Origin: CAYOEZ01 sp964402955
GTDB lineage: Bacteria > Chloroflexota > DTOL01 > DAOUCN01
NCBI GenBank assembly: GCA_964402955.1
Contig: CAYOEZ010000016.1
Coordinates: 1 to 37,364 of the forward strand
DNA: 37,364 nucleotides
Direction of reading: 5' to 3'
Part shown: positions 1 to 7,699 of the stretch, one piece after another
Position numbering within the stretch: position 1 is the first letter of the stretch
How the letters are laid out: each line of letters begins with the position of its first letter
Notes under the pieces: model-generated
What the model saw: only the letters and a program-made list of their open reading frames with translations
Told to the model about the DNA's origin: nothing
The model's database searches: none
Program-made: the position numbers and the translations under genes

Positions 1-10
1 CGAAACGGGG

Positions 11-38
11 GAGATTGCTTCGCTCCGCTCGCAATGAC
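11..38. repeat. Palindromic intergenic repeat at the window edge
   Basis: The arms ATTGC and GCAAT enclose TTCGCTCCGCTC. This type of GATTGCTTCGCT...GCAATGAC unit is a common dispersed intergenic palindrome in environmental bacterial genomes. It is non-coding and lies upstream of the first gene. Confidence 0.5.
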
Positions 39-49
39 GGGTCCGTCCA

Positions 50-69
50 GACCTTTTTGCAGTGGGCAC
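50..69 (-). repeat. Solo terminal repeat of the MITE-like element found at 26354-26513
   Basis: These 20 bases are the exact reverse complement of the first 20 bases of the element at 26354-26513 (outer end GTGCCCACTGCAA). The DNA inside the end (positions 1-49) does not match the interior of that element. This is therefore a solo end, or the edge of a relative with a different interior. Confidence 0.6.
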
Positions 70-124
70 ACGACAAGTGCGGTAGTAGTACTGATCGCCA
101 ACCACATGTCGAGGAGTTGCACGA

Positions 125-1123
125 TTGAACAATCGCGATCGTTTCCGGGCCTGCCTGAGCTTCGAGAAGGTTGACCGCCTGCCGCGCTTCGAGTGGGCGA
201 CGTGGTGGAATCAGACCATCGAGCGCTGGCAAGGCGAAGGACTGCCGCAGAACCTGCCGCCGGGCAAGCACGGCGTGGTCAAGGTGATGGAGTTCTTTGG
301 TCTTGACCCCGTCTGGCAATGGTGGTTTCCCATCCTTAAGCCCACTTACCCACAGATGCCGCATGGCATCGGGCCGGTGGCCGACATGGCCGATTACGAG
401 CGCATACGCGAGCACCTCTATCCCGAGATCGACTGGGAGGAGGCCTTCCCCGCGCAGGTGCGAGAGCGGCACGAGAAGGGCGAGCTGGCAGTCTGGTTCA
501 CCATTGACGGCTTTTTCTGGTATGCGCGCAGGCTGCTGGGCATCGAGCGTCATTTCTACGCCTTCTACGACCAGCCCGAACTGCTGAAGCGCATCAACGA
601 CGACCTGCTGGCTTACTGCAAGTGCATCTTGACCGGCATGGCCAATATCATCGAGCCGGAGTTCATGACTTTTGGCGAGGATATGTCCTATAACAACGGG
701 CCGATGCTCTCGAAGGCCACCTTCGACGAGTTCATGGCGCCCTATTACCACGAACTGATCCCGATGATCACGTCGCGCAACATCGTTCCCATCGTTGACT
801 CAGACGGCAACATCGAAGCATGCATTCCCTGGTTTACCGACTGCGGCGTGCAGGGGATGCTGCCATTCGAGCGGCAGTCGGGCGTGGACGTGGCGCGCAT
901 TCGCCGCACGTCGCCTCGCCTGCGCATGATCGGCGCCTTCGACAAGATGACCATGCCCTACGGCAAAGAGGCGATGCGCGCCGAGTGGGACAGGCTGTTG
1001 CCCACAATGAAGCAGGGCGGCTTCATCCCCAGCGTCGATCACCAGACGCCGCCGGGCGTGTCCATGGCCCAGTACCGGGACTATCTCGACCTGATGTGGG
1101 AGTATACCGAGCAAGCGGCTTGA
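125..1123 (+). CDS. URO-D superfamily protein (methyltransferase-like), paralogue 1
   Basis: This 332-residue protein starts at TTG, eight bases after GAGGAG at 111-116. The N-terminus (RDRFRACLSFEKVDRLPRFE) is the typical opening of uroporphyrinogen-decarboxylase-superfamily proteins, which include true HemE and the MtaA/CmuA corrinoid methyltransferases. A central GEDMSYNNGPMLS stretch matches the family's GEDLG-type loop. Where zinc methyltransferases have His-Thr-Cys-Gly, this protein has VDSDGN (about residue 222), so the usual zinc ligands are absent. It is the first of three consecutive plus-strand URO-D genes, separated from the next by a 50-base gap that holds a palindrome. Family assignment is firm. 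The substrate is unknown, and a haem-biosynthetic role is unlikely given the many divergent paralogues. Confidence 0.85.
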   Translation: MNNRDRFRACLSFEKVDRLPRFEWATWWNQTIERWQGEGLPQNLPPGKHGVVKVMEFFGLDPVWQWWFPILKPTYPQMPHGIGPVADMADYERIREHLYPEIDWEEAFPAQVRERHEKGELAVWFTIDGFFWYARRLLGIERHFYAFYDQPELLKRINDDLLAYCKCILTGMANIIEPEFMTFGEDMSYNNGPMLSKATFDEFMAPYYHELIPMITSRNIVPIVDSDGNIEACIPWFTDCGVQGMLPFERQSGVDVARIRRTSPRLRMIGAFDKMTMPYGKEAMRAEWDRLLPTMKQGGFIPSVDHQTPPGVSMAQYRDYLDLMWEYTEQAA

Positions 1124-1125
1124 TC

Positions 1126-1157
1126 TGGAGTGCGACGACTCCTGTCGTCGCACTCCA
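1126..1157. repeat. Palindromic repeat, GGAGTGCGACGA family
   Basis: A perfect 13-bp inverted repeat (TGGAGTGCGACGA / TCGTCGCACTCCA) has a 6-base loop and lies between two URO-D genes. The same core recurs at 10712-10760 and 17984-18047. It could act as an mRNA processing or attenuation hairpin, but no T-run follows. Confidence 0.8.
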
Positions 1158-1173
1158 CAAACGAGGAGACCGT

Positions 1174-2253
1174 ATGAAAAAGGCAATGACCTCGCGCGAG
1201 CGCGTTCTCACCGCATTTGCCCGCCAGGAACCGGACCGCGTGCCGATCGACTACGACAGCAACCCGGGCATTGATCTGCGTCTCAAACAGCACTTCGGCC
1301 TGGCCAGAGACGACAACGATGGCTTGCGCCAGGCCCTGGGCGTCGACTTTCGCACGGTCAACCCGCCCTTTGCCGGCCCCAAGCGCCACGCTGCTATCCC
1401 CGACCGCCATATCGACGAGTGGGGCATCCACCGCCGCTGGGTCGAGCACGAGTCGGGCGGCTACTGGGATTACTGCGACTTCCCGCTGCAGAATGCGACG
1501 CTGGATGAAGTTGAAGCCTGGCCGCTGCCCACGGCTGATGACTTTGACTACTCGCACATTGCGGATGAGTGCAAGCGGTACAATGGGTATGCGATTGTCG
1601 CGGGCGGCGCAGGAACCGCCTGCATCATGAACACCGCCGGCTTCTGGCGCACGATGGAGCAGGTTTTCATCGACCTGCTGACCGATGATCCTGCCGGGCT
1701 GCGGTTGATTGACCGCTTCATGGACGTCCAGTACGAACGGATGGTGCGTACGCTCGAGGCCGGGCGCGGCATGTATTCGATCATGTGGATGGGCGAAGAT
1801 CTGGGCACACAAATGTCGCAGATGATCAGCATGGCACTTTTCCGCAAGCACATCCGCCCCCGCCAGCAGCGCTTTGTCAGCCTGGCGCGAGACTTTGGCC
1901 TGCACGTGGTGCTGCACACTTGCGGTTGCAGCAGTTGGACCTATGATGACTACGCCGAGATGGGCGTGACAGTCGTCGATACCTTGCAGCCGGAAGCCAC
2001 AGACATGTCGCCGCGCTACCTCAAGAATCGCTATGGCAGCAAACTGGCCTTCCACGGCTGCATCTCGACGGCGGGAGCGGTAGCCTTCGGCAGCGTGGAT
2101 GAGGTGGTCGCCAGCGTACGCGAGACGCTGGACACCATGATGCCGGGCGGCGGCTACGCTCTGGCGCCCACCCACCAGTTGCAGGACAATTCGCCCACCG
2201 AAAACGTCCTGGCCATGTACGAGACAGCGCATACCTACGGCCGCTACCATTAA
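1174..2253 (+). CDS. URO-D superfamily protein with zinc-type HTCG motif, paralogue 2
   Basis: The start is ATG 1174, preceded by GAGGAG at 1163-1168, giving 359 residues. It opens with TSRERVLTAFARQEPDRVP, the standard URO-D-superfamily start. GEDLGTQMSQMIS and VVLHTCGCSSW are present. HTCG matches the His-x-Cys zinc ligands of MtaA/CmuA-type methyltransferases, and a further Cys occurs in LAFHGCISTAG, where those enzymes carry their third ligand. Of the eight paralogues here it is the best candidate for an active zinc-dependent methyltransferase. No corrinoid-binding protein gene is visible nearby, so the partner is unknown. The longer upstream reading frame from 820 overlaps paralogue 1 and is rejected. 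Confidence 0.88.
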   Translation: MKKAMTSRERVLTAFARQEPDRVPIDYDSNPGIDLRLKQHFGLARDDNDGLRQALGVDFRTVNPPFAGPKRHAAIPDRHIDEWGIHRRWVEHESGGYWDYCDFPLQNATLDEVEAWPLPTADDFDYSHIADECKRYNGYAIVAGGAGTACIMNTAGFWRTMEQVFIDLLTDDPAGLRLIDRFMDVQYERMVRTLEAGRGMYSIMWMGEDLGTQMSQMISMALFRKHIRPRQQRFVSLARDFGLHVVLHTCGCSSWTYDDYAEMGVTVVDTLQPEATDMSPRYLKNRYGSKLAFHGCISTAGAVAFGSVDEVVASVRETLDTMMPGGGYALAPTHQLQDNSPTENVLAMYETAHTYGRYH

Positions 2254-2256
2254 TCC

Positions 2257-2289
2257 AGACCCCCGTGGTCTCTGAGACCACGGGGGTCT
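2257..2289. repeat. 33-nt palindrome, AGACCCCCGTGGTCT family
   Basis: There are two perfect 16-base arms around a single central base, just after the stop of paralogue 2. Two relatives of identical length occur at 13346-13378 and 21975-22007, always between genes. There is no T-tract, so it is not a classical terminator. Confidence 0.85.
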
Positions 2290-2326
2290 ACAGAAACCTA
2301 TACACTGCATCACTGAGGAGAATTGA

Positions 2327-3409
2327 TTGGCTGACCGACGACGCCCGCCAACGCCACTGAGCTTTAAGCCGAACATGGAAGATACCGCCCGCCGCTGGGA
2401 GGCGTATTACAACGGCGACATCATTGATCGGCCAATTGTCGTTGTCAGCGCGCCGCTTCCGGGCAAGACGTTGCCGCCGGCGCCCAGCTACCGCGATCGG
2501 GCGACGGGCGATATCGACGCCGTGATTGACGCCGCACTGGCGCGGGCCGAGCACACCTACTATGGCGGTGAATCTGTACCGTGCTTCATGCCCAGCTTCG
2601 GGCCAGACGAGTGTGCTGTCTTCTGCGGCGCCGAGTTGCGCTGGAGCAATGATTCAGGCGATACCAACTGGTCAGTTCCCTGCGTGACCGACTGGGAGAG
2701 CGTTTTGCCCTTGCGCCTGCACACCGAAAGCCCGATCTGGCAGCGCATGCTGGCCGTGTACCGCCGCGCCGCCGAGCGACTGGCCGGCAAGATGCTGATC
2801 ATGGAACCTGATCTGCATACCAATATGGACCTGCTGGCGGCCCTGCGCGGCCCGCAGCAACTCTGCCTCGATCTGATTGACCAGCCGGAAATGATTGACC
2901 GGGCCATGATGTCGGCGCGAGCCATCTTCCCCGAATTGTGGCGCGCCGTCGTCGAAGCTGGACAGATGAAAGAGCGCGGCTTCTATCACGGCTTGTATTC
3001 GACCGAAGGTTGCGCCATGCTGCAGTGCGATTTCAGCGCCATGATTGGGCCGGCCATGTTCCGCCGCTGGGTGTTGCCCGCGCTCGAAGAGGAAGCTGAG
3101 ATCGTTCATGACGTGTACTACCATTGGGACGGGCCTGACGCGCTCAAGCACCTGCCTGACCTGGTCGCCAGCAAGGGGCTGTACACGCTGGCCTACGTGG
3201 TGGGCGACGGTCGCGGCCGGCACACCGATTACCTGCATATCACTAAGAAAGTGCAAGAGGGCGGCAAGGCGGTGGCTGTCTACGGCACACCTGACGAGCT
3301 GAAGATCATGCACAAAGAGCTGCGTCCGGAGAAGACGCTCTACCAAACCTGGGTGCAAAGTCCGGCTGAGGCGGATGCTCTGCTAGAGTGGTTCGTCAAG
3401 AATACATAG
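2327..3409 (+). CDS. URO-D superfamily protein, paralogue 3
   Basis: This 360-residue protein starts at TTG 2327, six bases after GAGGAG at 2315-2320. It belongs to a divergent URO-D-like branch with an N-terminal WEAYYNGDIIDRPIVVV segment. The C-terminal half contains IVHDVYYHWDGPDALKHLPDL, where HWDG replaces the HTCG zinc motif of paralogue 2. It retains the (beta/alpha)8 pattern of the family, for example the LYTLAYVVGDG strand and the AVAVYGTPDEL segment. The gene follows paralogue 2 in the same direction and is probably cotranscribed with it. The reaction is unknown, and the altered ligands argue against simple redundancy. Confidence 0.8.
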   Translation: MADRRRPPTPLSFKPNMEDTARRWEAYYNGDIIDRPIVVVSAPLPGKTLPPAPSYRDRATGDIDAVIDAALARAEHTYYGGESVPCFMPSFGPDECAVFCGAELRWSNDSGDTNWSVPCVTDWESVLPLRLHTESPIWQRMLAVYRRAAERLAGKMLIMEPDLHTNMDLLAALRGPQQLCLDLIDQPEMIDRAMMSARAIFPELWRAVVEAGQMKERGFYHGLYSTEGCAMLQCDFSAMIGPAMFRRWVLPALEEEAEIVHDVYYHWDGPDALKHLPDLVASKGLYTLAYVVGDGRGRHTDYLHITKKVQEGGKAVAVYGTPDELKIMHKELRPEKTLYQTWVQSPAEADALLEWFVKNT

Positions 3410-3638
3410 ATAGAGGATCCCGCGCTGGCTTCCACCCTATGGTATCGCCAGCCGGCGCAGGCGTGGGACGAAGTTACACTGTTGAACAATGGTGGTTTCC
3501 TGCGTAGTATAGCCCCTCGTGGGCGTCGAAAGCCCCGATACGGCCAATTCGACGGCCACCCCCTGAGGGCCGGGGGCAGGCAAACAGCCTATGCTACACG
3601 TTTCGGTGCCTTGTTCAACACCCTCGACGACGTTGAGT
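3410..3638. other. Intergenic region without a supported gene
   Basis: Both strands have only short frames lacking a Shine-Dalgarno site or family resemblance. There is a local inverted segment (CCCCTGAGGGCCGGGGG near 3560). The stretch ends in the promoter at 3639-3667, so it is most likely a transcription-unit boundary between the URO-D trio and the downstream isomerase/SDR/PiT genes. Confidence 0.5.
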
Positions 3639-3667
3639 TTGCAGCGCAAGGCGGGAAGGAGTATACT
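3639..3667 (+). promoter_or_regulatory. Sigma-70-type promoter for the isomerase/SDR genes
   Basis: TTGCAG (3639-3644), a 17-base spacer and TATACT (3662-3667) lie about 100 bases upstream of the TTG start at 3770. Spacing is ideal and both hexamers are near consensus. Confidence 0.6.
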
Positions 3668-3769
3668 GTTGTGTGTATGCCACCTTCATCTGCATGAACA
3701 AGCGAGTAACGGCAGGCGCGCTGATTGTGCTGCACAACGCAAGACGATGACACTGAGGAGGAGCGGCAA

Positions 3770-4681
3770 TTGCCAGACATCTCATTATCAAGCATGTGGA
3801 TGCGTGGACGGTTTGACCGCCCTCGTGACTTCTTTTGTACCGGGGTAAGGCTGGGTTTTCGCAGCTTTGAGGTCAACGGCGGGGCGACGCCGACGTTCTA
3901 CGACAATATCCACCCCGGCGAGTTCAACATCCCCAGCTTGCACGACCCTGCCCCTGGCGCGATCGGCATGATGGACATGGCCCGCAACGATATCGTCTTC
4001 ACCTCGCTCGACGACGCACATCGCGAGCAGGCTGTGGCGATAGCCAAAGACTCCATCGATGTGGCCGTGCGTTATGGCGCAAGGGCAGTCATTCTGCACG
4101 TCGGCAATGTCGACGTTGACCCGGAACTACAAAACACCCTTGAGCAATTGCAAGCGCGGGGGCTCATTGCCAGCCCTGAAGCAGACCAGATCAGGTCGCG
4201 TCTGGTGACTGAGCGCATGTTCCATTACGACGAGCATATGACGGCGCTCAAACGCAGCCTCGATATGCTCATTCCTTATGCAGCGGCCCGCGCCGTATGT
4301 CTGGGCATAGAGACCCGGCGGCGCATCCGTCAGGTTCCCAACTTCGAGGAGATGCAGTGGTTGCTGGCCTACTACCAGGATGCGGCCATCGGCTACTGGC
4401 ACGACGCCGGTCACGCTGAAGCGCAGGCGGCGGTTGGTATGACCCCGCATGTCGATTGGTTGCGCAGCTTCGGCTCGCGTCTGGTGGGTATTCACCTGCA
4501 TGATGTGATCGGATTTGACGATCACCAGGCGCCCGGCGCCGGCTCGGTGGACTGGAGCGGTCTTGCGCCCTTTGTACCCGAGCGGGGGCTGCGCACGGCT
4601 GAGATTGACGCACAGACATCCGAAGAGGCGCTAACGGCAGGCGTCGAACATCTGGCTGCACAGGGCTGGATCCGCCCATAA
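3770..4681 (+). CDS. Xylose-isomerase-like TIM-barrel protein (sugar isomerase/epimerase family)
   Basis: The start is TTG 3770, seven bases after GAGGAGGAG at 3755-3763, giving 303 residues. Metal-ligand-type residues of the AP endonuclease 2 / xylose-isomerase-like barrel are visible in order. These are AVILHVGN (His), LGIETRRR (Glu), GYWHDAGHAE (Asp/His), GIHLHDV (His) and LRTAEIDAQ (Glu). Such enzymes isomerise or epimerise sugars, keto-acids or inositols using a divalent metal. The gene lies between URO-D genes and an SDR dehydrogenase, fitting carbohydrate catabolism. The exact substrate cannot be read from the sequence. Confidence 0.8.
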   Translation: MPDISLSSMWMRGRFDRPRDFFCTGVRLGFRSFEVNGGATPTFYDNIHPGEFNIPSLHDPAPGAIGMMDMARNDIVFTSLDDAHREQAVAIAKDSIDVAVRYGARAVILHVGNVDVDPELQNTLEQLQARGLIASPEADQIRSRLVTERMFHYDEHMTALKRSLDMLIPYAAARAVCLGIETRRRIRQVPNFEEMQWLLAYYQDAAIGYWHDAGHAEAQAAVGMTPHVDWLRSFGSRLVGIHLHDVIGFDDHQAPGAGSVDWSGLAPFVPERGLRTAEIDAQTSEEALTAGVEHLAAQGWIRP

Positions 4682-4711
4682 CGCCTGGCTGACGTTGCCC
4701 CAAGGAGAGTC

Positions 4712-5467
4712 GTGGTGGATTTGCACGGACGTGTGGCAGTGGTTACCGGCGGCAGCGGCACATTGGGCGGCGTGATCTGTCGCGCCCTGGCGCAGGCGGG
4801 CGCACATATCGTCGCCACGTACAACACCTCACAGGCGAAGGCTGAGCGATTGGCCAGCGAGTTGAGCGCTGCGGGACAGGTCACGGCAATCGCGCTTCAG
4901 GCCGACGTGACGGCGCAGACGAGCATCGATGCCCTGATGGCGCAGACGATGGATGCCTTCGGGCGCATCGATGTGCTCATCAACGATGCTGCATACAACC
5001 GATACATCCCCTTCCAGGATCTGCAAACACTGGATGAGGCCGTTTGGAACCAGATCATGCAGTGCAATCTCACCGCGCCGTTCCTGGCCATGCGCTCGGT
5101 CGCTCCCATCATGAAGCGCCAGGGTGGGGGACGGATTGTCAACATTGCATCAATAGCCGGCTTCGCCCCGCGCGGCAGCAGCATTGCCTACGCGGTTTCC
5201 AAGGCGGCTTTGCTGCACTTGACGCGCTGCATGGCGGTGGCGCTGGCGCCCGACATCCTGGTGAATTCCGTGTCGCCGGGTTATATGGTCGGAACCAGAA
5301 TGAGCGATAACCTGGCCCCCAATGCTCTGGAAGGCTACCTCAAAGCGAGCGCCCTGCACGCAACGCCCAGTCTGGAGGATGTCGCTGCTGCTGTGATGAC
5401 GTTTGTCACGACGGAGAGCATCACCGGCCAGACATTGGTCGTCGATTCGGGCATGGTCTTCCACTAG
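4712..5467 (+). CDS. Short-chain dehydrogenase/reductase (SDR)
   Basis: This is a classical SDR of about 251 residues. The nucleotide-binding VVTGGSGTLGG motif lies near residues 10-20. NDAAY replaces the usual NNAG. The catalytic Ser is in NIASIAGF, YAVSK carries the Tyr-x3-Lys pair, and SPGYMVGT is the family's post-catalytic loop. Two adjacent GTG codons (4712 and 4715) could start it. AGGAG at 4703-4707 is spaced better for 4715. It probably oxidises or reduces a sugar, polyol or 3-oxoacyl substrate. It follows the isomerase by 30 bases, so the two are likely cotranscribed. Confidence 0.88.
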   Translation: MVDLHGRVAVVTGGSGTLGGVICRALAQAGAHIVATYNTSQAKAERLASELSAAGQVTAIALQADVTAQTSIDALMAQTMDAFGRIDVLINDAAYNRYIPFQDLQTLDEAVWNQIMQCNLTAPFLAMRSVAPIMKRQGGGRIVNIASIAGFAPRGSSIAYAVSKAALLHLTRCMAVALAPDILVNSVSPGYMVGTRMSDNLAPNALEGYLKASALHATPSLEDVAAAVMTFVTTESITGQTLVVDSGMVFH

Positions 5468-5487
5468 CAAAAACGGTAGCAAACACG

Positions 5488-5629
5488 GTAGGTCAGGTAT
5501 CCTTACCTGACAAGCACGAAGCTGTCAGGCAAGGATACCTGACCTACGACGCTACGACGCGTGAACCCGTCGGGTAAGGATACCTGACCTACAACGCACG
5601 AACCCGTCAGGTAAGGATACCTGACCTAC
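5488..5629. repeat. Four copies of a 24-nt palindromic repeat
   Basis: The copies lie at 5488-5511 (reverse orientation to the rest), 5524-5547, 5569-5592 and 5606-5629. Each has arms GTCAGGTA/TACCTGAC around four bases plus a CTAC tail. The last two also share the preceding CGAACC, giving a repeat unit of about 37 bases. The array fills the SDR-PiT gap. It has no spacers of CRISPR type. Confidence 0.85.
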
Positions 5630-5659
5630 GCAACGTGACTCTGCAAAAGGTGACATCGA

Positions 5660-6655
5660 TTGCCGCAACTTGATCTTGTGCTTGTCTTGACGCTGGCTGT
5701 TGCACTGCTCTTCAACTACCTGAATGGCTACATCGCAAGTTCCAGCCTGGTTGCCACGATCATCGCCTCACGGGCGCTATCGCAGCGCCGGGCATTGCTG
5801 CTCGCCTCGCTGGGTGAGTTTGCTGGGCCCCTGATCTTCGGCTCAGCCGTCGCCAACACCATCGGACGCGATTTTGTCAACGCCTCGACGCTGCCGCTCG
5901 GCGCAGTGCTTGCCATGTTGCTTGGCGCCACGGCCTGGCTGTTGGTTACCTACCGCCTGGGGCTGCCCGTTAGCCCATCTCATGCTCTGGTGGGGGGCAT
6001 CATCGGCGCCGCCGTGGCCTCCTACGGACCGGACGCTATCTACTTGACCGGACTGATCAAGATTGTCGTGTCACTCTTTGCTGCTCCCATCATTGGCATG
6101 GCCAGCGGCTGGATATTCATGGAGATCATTCTCGTTCTGGCCAGGGGCGCATCTCCCGGCATCAACCGCTACTTCAAGAGCGCGCAAGTTGTCACATCGG
6201 CGCTGCTGGCCGTGAGCCAGGGCAGCAATGACGCCCAAAAGACGATTGGCGTGATGACCATGGCACTGGTCATCAGCGGCGCGCAACCGGCGTTCAGCGT
6301 TCCGTTCTGGGTCATGCTGGTTTCGGCGCTGGTTATTGCCCTTGGCGTCGCCACGGGCGGCACGCGCACCATTCATACACTGGCGTCCAAGTTCTACCGC
6401 ATCCGGCCTGTGCACGGTTTTGCGACACAGACCATCTCCTCTGCCGTCGTGCTGGCGGCAGGCTTGTTTGGGGCGCCTGTCAGCACCGGCCAGGTCGTGA
6501 GCTCATCGCTGGTTGGCGTCGGTTCCGCTGAGCGTCTGTCCAAGGTGCGCTGGGATGTGGCCGGCAATCTGGTTGTCGCCTGGCTTCTGACCATCCCTGC
6601 ATCAGCCATCTTCAGCGCTGCCCTGTATCTGATTGTGCGGCAAGTGCTCCACTAA
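5660..6655 (+). CDS. PiT-family inorganic phosphate transporter
   Basis: This 331-residue membrane protein starts at TTG 5660 behind AAAGGTGA. It has about ten hydrophobic helices in two inverted halves. The second-half signature SQGSNDAQKTIG is intact (near residue 190). In the first half the family signature normally reads NGFHDxANAIAT, but here it is NYLNGYIASSSLVATIIA, so the Asp and Asn are replaced. STGQVVSSSLVGVG near the C-terminus also matches PiT proteins. It likely moves phosphate with a cation at the inner membrane. The altered first half could change ion coupling or substrate. A palindromic repeat array precedes it. Confidence 0.85.
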   Translation: MPQLDLVLVLTLAVALLFNYLNGYIASSSLVATIIASRALSQRRALLLASLGEFAGPLIFGSAVANTIGRDFVNASTLPLGAVLAMLLGATAWLLVTYRLGLPVSPSHALVGGIIGAAVASYGPDAIYLTGLIKIVVSLFAAPIIGMASGWIFMEIILVLARGASPGINRYFKSAQVVTSALLAVSQGSNDAQKTIGVMTMALVISGAQPAFSVPFWVMLVSALVIALGVATGGTRTIHTLASKFYRIRPVHGFATQTISSAVVLAAGLFGAPVSTGQVVSSSLVGVGSAERLSKVRWDVAGNLVVAWLLTIPASAIFSAALYLIVRQVLH

Positions 6656-6702
6656 AAAAGGCATGCCTCCCGAGCGTTGTGACGTCGAGGAGGAGTGCCT
6701 TC
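6654..6702 (-). terminator. Rho-independent-type terminator after the minus-strand URO-D gene
   Basis: On the minus strand, AAGGCACTCCTCC pairs imperfectly with GGAGGCATGCCTT and is followed directly by six Ts. It lies just past the stop of the 6723-7640 gene and between two convergent genes. Its T-run overlaps the last codons of the phosphate transporter. Confidence 0.55.
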
Positions 6703-6722
6703 TGAGATGTGGTTGCCCGGTC

Positions 6723-7640
6723 CTACGTTGACGTTGCTTCAACTGCCGTGCGGATGTTGCTGACAGCAATGTCTGTTGGCAGCGTGCAATCGGCGCCGAT
6801 CATCAACCCCTTCACGCCGAAGTCCGCGATGACTCCACGCACCGCCGCGCGAATCTCCTCCGCTGAGCCATTGACGAGGATGCCTCGATCGCCCAGGCCG
6901 CCGACAATGGGACGCTTGAGCAGATCCCGCCCCTGCTTCAGGTTCAGGTTATGCTTCGTCGCCGCCCAGTTGACCGCCTGCGCCGGGTAATCGGCGTAGA
7001 GGGGAAGGCGGACGTGGTCTTTGCAGATGTGCAACAGGTTGAACTCGCCGCGCCCCTTGAGCGCATCGAGCACCGCCAGGTCATGCGGTTTGATATAGCG
7101 CACGAATTCCTCTTCCGTGAAGCGATCCTCTTCTCCGCCCTGAGCTGAGTAGTAGATGCCTGCCGCGCCCGCCGCGATACAGGCAACGGCAAACTCGGCC
7201 AGGCTCTCGCCAATCGTTCCCAGCCCCTGGCTGACCGCCAGCGGATCGGCCTTGAGGTGAGCGGTCACGTTGTCGTTGCCGGCATGGTTGCCCGACGAGA
7301 AGGGGCCGAAGATGGTCGTGATCACCATGCACTCGCCCTGCACCTGGTCAACGATGCGCTTGATCTCGTCAAGCTGCTCCTGGTAGAAAGGGGCGCTCAA
7401 CGGTGCAGGACGCAGGCGCTTCCAGTCGGATGGGGCTGTGATCGGGACATTGGCCTCATAGGGATGCTCGTTCATCACCTTGAGAAAGTCGATGCCGGAC
7501 GCGCGATAGAAGTCCAGGTGGGCTTTGACTGACGCCGCACCGTGGGCCTTATCACGGGTAAAGTGGAACCAGAAGCTGGCCGGGACGCGATCAGTTGCCT
7601 TGCCCGCCAGAGCAGCACGCACACGCTCGATCTTGTTCAT
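6723..7640 (-). CDS. URO-D superfamily protein, HICKD type, paralogue 4
   Basis: The start is chosen at the Met of MNKIERVRAALAG, giving 305 residues. AGGAGG lies 12 bases upstream, which is slightly long. The protein has the URO-D opening (RVRAALAGKATDRVPASFW) and ends GVKGLMIGADCTLPTDIAVSN, like HemE-type proteins and methyltransferases. The central NLLHICKDHVRLPLY retains the His-x-Cys pair of zinc methyltransferases. A second Cys near the C-terminus (GADCTLP) is placed where the third zinc ligand is found in that group. It lies downstream of the IlvD-type dehydratase on the same strand with a 59-base gap, so the two may be cotranscribed. Confidence 0.83.
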   Translation of the reverse strand: MNKIERVRAALAGKATDRVPASFWFHFTRDKAHGAASVKAHLDFYRASGIDFLKVMNEHPYEANVPITAPSDWKRLRPAPLSAPFYQEQLDEIKRIVDQVQGECMVITTIFGPFSSGNHAGNDNVTAHLKADPLAVSQGLGTIGESLAEFAVACIAAGAAGIYYSAQGGEEDRFTEEEFVRYIKPHDLAVLDALKGRGEFNLLHICKDHVRLPLYADYPAQAVNWAATKHNLNLKQGRDLLKRPIVGGLGDRGILVNGSAEEIRAAVRGVIADFGVKGLMIGADCTLPTDIAVSNIRTAVEATST

Positions 7641-7699
7641 GGTTTTGCACAGCCTCCTGATGAAAATGCCCAACGTTGCCAGCATACGACAGTGCGAGC

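Noticed and set aside
820..1173. N-terminal extension of URO-D paralogue 2
   Set aside because: It overlaps paralogue 1 out of frame. ATG 1174 has a perfect ribosome site.
1081..2376. Long minus-strand frame (431 codons) opposite URO-D paralogue 2
   Set aside because: It has no ribosome site and no family resemblance. It mirrors a strongly supported plus-strand gene in high-GC DNA.
5488..5629. CRISPR-like array
   Set aside because: Only four short palindromes, one inverted, with near-identical or very short gaps instead of unique 30-40-base spacers. No cas genes are nearby.
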